NCBI GenBank assembly: GCA_029891385.1
Contig: CM057228.1
Span: forward strand, 57,791,783 to 57,855,782
DNA length: 64,000 nucleotides
Source: Erythroxylum novogranatense
Taxonomy: Eukaryota > Streptophyta > Magnoliopsida > Malpighiales > Erythroxylaceae
Direction of reading: 5' to 3'
The notes beneath the pieces are model-generated. The model searched no databases. It saw nothing but the letters and a program-made list of their open reading frames with translations, and was not told where the DNA came from. Of this stretch, positions 59,634-64,000 are shown in pieces (the stretch's first letter is position 1; each line of letters opens with the position of its first letter). Made by a program: the position numbers and the translations under genes.

Positions 59634-59763
59634 GAGCCAGTGGCTCTGAAATTTCGTTGGGCTTAAAGCCCTAATACATTGAGCCTGAGGCTCTGAATAC
59701 GTTGGACCTGAGGTACTGTGTGTTGAGCTGAAAGCTCTCATATACGTTGGGCGTGATATGCCC
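59634..59763. repeat. Stem-loop array in the right Tekay LTR
   Basis: Short inverted repeats follow each other every 20-25 bp: GAGCCAGTGGCTC (59634), GGGCTTAAAGCCC (59659), GAGCCTGAGGCTC (59681), GGACCTGAGGTAC (59704, one mismatch), GAGCTGAAAGCTC (59725), GGGCGTGATATGCCC (59749). The stem sequences differ while pairing is kept. The units occupy the same place as the 26-bp tandem repeat at 1951-2070 in the left LTR. Confidence 0.85.
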
Positions 59764-60696
59764 TGATACGGTGGCTGCTCCGGTCACAACTGCCTTTATC
59801 TGATCATACTTTGATGCATGCAATGCACATGTTCCAATTTCCATTTACAAGTCAATGTTATTTTCCATATCTTCGGACTTTCGGTCCGGTATTTCAATCA
59901 TATACATTTTTAATTTATTGCATCCTACCATATCACATTGATAGTCACATCCCATGTATCCAAATAGACAACTAACACTCCAATATCAATTTCCCATTTC
60001 CTCGGACCTTTGGTCCGAGATCTCCAATGCAAACGTTCACAAACAGTTACACACAAGTAGCACTTCGATAACAAGTTTCCAATACTTCGGACACCTATGG
60101 TCCGAAATCAATCAAAAGTAAACACACATAATTCCTCCATTATCTCCACATGACATCAATGCGTCATATTAAACACACATAGATTGAGAAACCAACTAGG
60201 TTACTCACCTAATAACTTCCGAGCTAATGCCGAAAAGTCTCTGCAACGTCCGTGGGGTGACGTTCCAACTGTGCCTCTATAACAATTAACATAAGAATAC
60301 ATTACCAACTGAACAGTTAGAAATATCAAACAATGCACATGGAATAAGTAAAACGTGTATAATGCATGTTCATGGCATTCCCGGCCCTAATCTAAAATTT
60401 TTTCATAATAAAATCCGTCTAAAAATTAGAAACCTATTGGCGCTGATGGGGCGCAATTCGGACTTCTATAGGTCCCCAATTAAACAAAACAGTGATTAAA
60501 GGCTCCGTTACTCGGGGCCACGTCAATTTCCTGTCCAAAAATTTTCAATTTATCACAAAATGAAATTAAATATTCTACGAATCCGATGCCTCAAGAATCA
60601 GGTCAATCGGACGTCGGACGGAAAAGAAATTGACAAAAGAAACAATTAGGTCACTTAATGCCAAATAATAAAAAATAATAAACATATATATATCTG

Positions 60697-60804
60697 CGCT
60701 CGCCCTAGCGAGGCCGACTCGCTTCACTTCGTCACTAGGGCGAGGCGTCGCCCTAGCGACCGGGCCATCCTACCTCGCCTCATTTGAGGCGGCGCCTAGC
60801 GAGG
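60697..60804. repeat. GC-rich palindromic cassette in the right Tekay LTR
   Basis: It contains CTCGCCCTAGCGAGG (60699), CACTAGGGCGAGGCG (about 60733), TCGCCCTAGCGA (60749), CCTCGCCTCATTTGAGGCGG (60773) and CGCCTAGCGAGG (60793). One unit still resembles the CCTCATGAGG core of the left LTR; the others use a CTAG core. Confidence 0.85.
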
Positions 60805-63142
60805 TTCTACTCAATATTTTTTTCCTATTTCCAATCCGAATTTCCAACACCCATAACTCTTTACACACAAATCAAAAAAATACAAACCATAGCTTGTTGG
60901 AAAGATCATGAAAAGTTCTACCATTCTCATGAAGACATAAAAATCAATTTCACCCCTAAGAGTGTCAAATATGCCATCAAAGCTACTGCCTACTCAAATC
61001 CCATTAAAACAAATAGTACATTGCAAATTCCATAACTCTCTGATTCTTCAGCCATAAATTACCACATAAATATGCTCAATAATTTCACAATGTCATCTAC
61101 AACTTTCATGAACAACCCAAAATCAAATTCCATAACTAACTAGGTCAAACAATTCAACAAAGAATCAGTCTACTGAAATCAATCAATCTGGGCAGTAATT
61201 TTCCAAGCAGCATATCTCTTAGTACAAATGTCACCAAATTCACTACCTTATGTTCCTGAAAAGATAAGATCACAAACTTCAAGTTTCATGAAGAACTCAA
61301 ACTCCAATTCGATTTCTAACAATTTCAAAACCATTATGCAAGTTACTGCCATGATCAGCCATCCACATCCTAATGTAGGATCAGTATTTGCAAAATCATA
61401 ACTCCCAACTCTGACCTCTAAATATTACATGCCATATCTCATTTTCAAGATAATTTCTTCCTCTACAACTTTTCAGAATATCACTCACACCAATTCAGTC
61501 CACATAAATTGCTAAAATTGCCTCCAATCCGAAAGCTCACAAAATCGACAATGAGGCTAGCTTTCCACACATGACAAAAATCAGTCAACATGCCACAATG
61601 CATAACTCCCAATATACTGATCGAAAAATTACAAGATCAGTGGAAATGGAAAGCTAACAATGTAGGCTTCAACTCTCATGAAGACCATTTTCCTAATTCC
61701 ATATCAATTAATTTAGAAAATCAACAAAATAATCAGGTCATATATGCGGTACTGTTCACAGACCCTACAAACAGGAACTTTCCATGCAAAAATTCACCCT
61801 TCTAACATTACAATTTAACAACACCTATTTCACACAAAATTGTAGCCAACATCCCAAAGTTTCATTGAGCACAAACCTTACCTCATTTGCTCACCTACAC
61901 AATTAGTTATGATCAAAACATTACAATAGGTTCAATGACAAGTTTCCAGCTTTCATCAACAACCTAACTTCTATCACTTCTAACATCAATAACACATCAC
62001 TAAACATCCATTTTCACCTCTAATTCAGCCACAAACTCAACACAACATTTTCTTACATGATTACACCAAAGTTGGCAGCACACACTCATCCCATCATCCA
62101 TCATGTTTGACACTAATCTACTAATCTATAAACATAATTTCACTTTCATTCATCTAAATTCTCTACTTCTATCCATTAGATTTTGCCTCATCAATTCACC
62201 AATCAACCATCAATAAAATAACCAAATTACATAGCCACATACAACAACAAAATTCTCATCCATAAAACAACACAAAAAAAATGCATTTAACTATTAAAGA
62301 ACACAACCATAAGTTCTCACCTAACAAGCTTCAAGCTTTATTGTTTCTTTCCAAGTTTCCACCTTCCTCCCTTCACCACACGATCATCCACTTACACACA
62401 CACCACTCACCATCACCTTTACAAGGCTTCCACTTGGTCTCGGTTGAGAGTAAAGAGAGGCAAGCAAGTAACTAAGAAGAGTGGAAGGAGAAGGAGACCA
62501 TCGAAAGAAGCAATTGAGACAAGAAGAGGCAAGGTTCGGATGAGAGGAGGAAGATAGGCTTTCAAAGCTTTCCAAATGACTTTTTAAATAAGATGGCCAA
62601 GGAAAGTCGTAGGTGCTCCATAATATAAGACAAAATTAATTAATAAGGAAGGACACTTGGCATTTAAATTGGGAAAAGACAAAAAAATCACATAATCCTA
62701 GTTAATTAGTACTAATCCCAATTACTCTCTAATCATGGCACTAAAATAATTCCCTAACATCATTTATCCACTAATCTCATGCCATTAGGCAATCCTGTTC
62801 AGTACAAAAAAGTTCACTCAGTCGGTCAGTTGAAATTTTCCGGTCCGGGCTAGAACCCCGAAAAATTCCAAAAAATTTCTCATAAATCCCTAAAAATGTA
62901 AAACACTCAATGACGCACTCCAAATAATTTTTCAAATACAACTATCCCATAAATTTTACAAAAGATCTCAATTTGAAACCTAAGCCGGAAAATGTCATGA
63001 ATGCATGTTTACCATGGGCAAGTGCAACAAACCATCAATCATAGAGGCGATAAGTTGTATGTTCAAGCCGAGATATAATTCAGTACTCCTAACCCGTCCC
63101 AATTTATGATAAGACCCTTGCCATCGGAGATGGGATGTTACA

Positions 63143-63157
63143 ATTCTCCCCTCCTAA
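63143..63157 (-). other. Polypurine tract of the Tekay/Del-type element
   Basis: Minus strand TTAGGAGGGGAGAAT directly before the LTR, preceded by GAGGACGAAATTTTTAT, a well-known Tekay/Del junction. It shows the LTR is the 3' one and the element body lies to the right. Confidence 0.9.
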
Positions 63158-64000
63158 TAAAAATTTCGTCCTCAAAATTTCATATATGATTGGTCAGGAA
63201 GGCAGGGGAGTCTTTTCGATTAATACCTTCTGTTTCCCACTAATTTCACTACACGACCAAATTCTATCAATTAACGGAGATCAAAACAACCAATTACTCT
63301 TTTTCCTTTCTCAAACTTTACCTGATTTTACTGCTTTCTCATGATTACGCGCAATTCGTCACTTTCAATATGAAACACATATATACCGGATCCTAACGAT
63401 ATTTCATAATTCTAATTATGAAACACGTTGTGAATCTGAATCATCTTTTAGGTTTTAGCCTAACTTACCAATCCATAATTCTATTCACACCACAGTCGCA
63501 TAGAGGCCACTCCTCACGAATTCAATTTTCCGTAATTACACCTTTACTTCCACCTAAGTACATTGTGGCCCGGGTGACACATTTCAAAATATTTCATTTA
63601 TTACTTATCAGATTTCGTTATTATCAACCCACAAATCTCATGACATTTGTAACCTCAGTGTGAATCAATTCGATTCATTGTCACCATCTTAAATTACTTA
63701 ACCTATCACTTTATTGCCCTGATCACATAATATAGGGATACGACTCCTTTTTAGCAGTAAAACCCCTTCTACACTAGTCAAATGGTGTCACCAATATAAT
63801 GATTTTCATGCCACAATCCCTTTGCACTAGACATCAATCTCATATCCCAATGAACTCCAAAATTATCAGTTTCACATTTGTCTCCAGCAGTCAAGTCTGT
63901 TGGTTAATCTCTCTTATAATCATTCGATTTCCCATTCTAACCTTTCAATTACACTTTCCATACGCTCTTGTTAGAACATAAAGCTTCGATTATTCCTTAA
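63158..64000 (-). mobile_element. Internal 3' region of the Tekay/Del-type element
   Basis: Minus-strand sequence upstream of the polypurine tract. It has no open frame over 60 codons on that strand and no recognisable chromodomain, so it is 3' untranslated or heavily decayed. The plus-strand frames (63135-63344, 63418-63663, 63799-63981) match nothing. Confidence 0.6.

Larger units (their letters stand above)
59022..63142 (-). mobile_element. Complete 3' LTR of a Tekay/Del-type Ty3/gypsy element, minus strand
   Basis: 4121 bp. On the minus strand it starts TGTAACATCCCATCTCCG at 63142 and ends GAGTGGGATGCTACA at 59022, so the ends are inverted (TGTAACATCCCA...TGGGATGCTACA). A polypurine tract adjoins its start. 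LTRs of this length with a GAGGACGAAATTT...GGGGAGAAT approach are characteristic of Tekay/Del chromoviruses. Homology to the left-edge LTR covers much of 59030-60700 and parts beyond. Frames inside (59241-59441, 60784-61035, 61590-61805, 62281-62575) are not supported as genes. Confidence 0.88.

Overview
The window is plant nuclear DNA, most likely from a eudicot. Two spliced host genes with clear plant orthologues sit in a 13-kb gene island. Everything else is dominated by plant-type LTR retrotransposons (Tekay/Del, Tat, SIRE and Tork-like lineages, judged by protein motifs), LINE and PIF/Harbinger debris and AT-rich spacer. There are no prokaryotic signals and no tRNA or rRNA gene that I can support.

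Layout. 1-2878 is the 3' part of a long Tekay/Del-type LTR (+). 2879-5688 is the 3' end of a Tat-lineage Ty3/gypsy element: pol C-terminus (+), an 82-bp tandem repeat, and a decayed ANTISENSE accessory ORF (-). 5689-7944 is a 5'-truncated LTR of another family ('X'). 7945-11507 plus 23274-~27025 is one SIRE-type Ty1/copia element (+) with gag end, protease, integrase, RT, RNase H, an extra ORF after pol, polypurine tract and 3' LTR. That element is split by a solo family-X LTR (11508-23273, 5-bp duplication TTAAC), which is itself split by a complete 9.3-kb Tork-type copia element (13300-22628, minus strand, duplication CTTTA). ~27026-32500 is spacer with a PPR-gene relic and a tandem SINE-like repeat.

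Gene island. HBS1-like translational GTPase (ribosome rescue; coding exons 33419-38541, eleven exons that join in frame to 775 residues) is followed by a LINE fragment and KAKU4-like nuclear-envelope protein (40515-46346, about twelve exons, about 587 residues). The KAKU4 gene has a copia RNase H fragment in intron 3. Both genes are on the plus strand, separated by about 2 kb.

Right side. 46542-50577 is a 4.0-kb PIF/Harbinger-like DNA element with TTA target duplication. It carries a Myb/SANT-type ORF remnant and an exon for a viroplasmin/RNase H1 N-terminal-like domain joined to a C-terminal membrane segment. Two decayed Ty3/gypsy pol regions follow on the minus strand (about 50870-53090 and 55950-58750). 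The window closes with a complete 4.1-kb Tekay LTR (59022-63142, minus) and its polypurine tract. This LTR is the same family as the one at the left edge but inverted, so the gene island lies between two inverted LTRs.

Most unusual signal. At least five separate LTR or leader regions carry short cassettes (about 110-220 bp) made of a reiterated short palindrome, and each has a different palindrome core. The two Tekay LTRs keep homologous flanks around a cassette whose core sequence has changed. The same LTRs also contain an array of small stem-loops whose stems differ in sequence but still pair.
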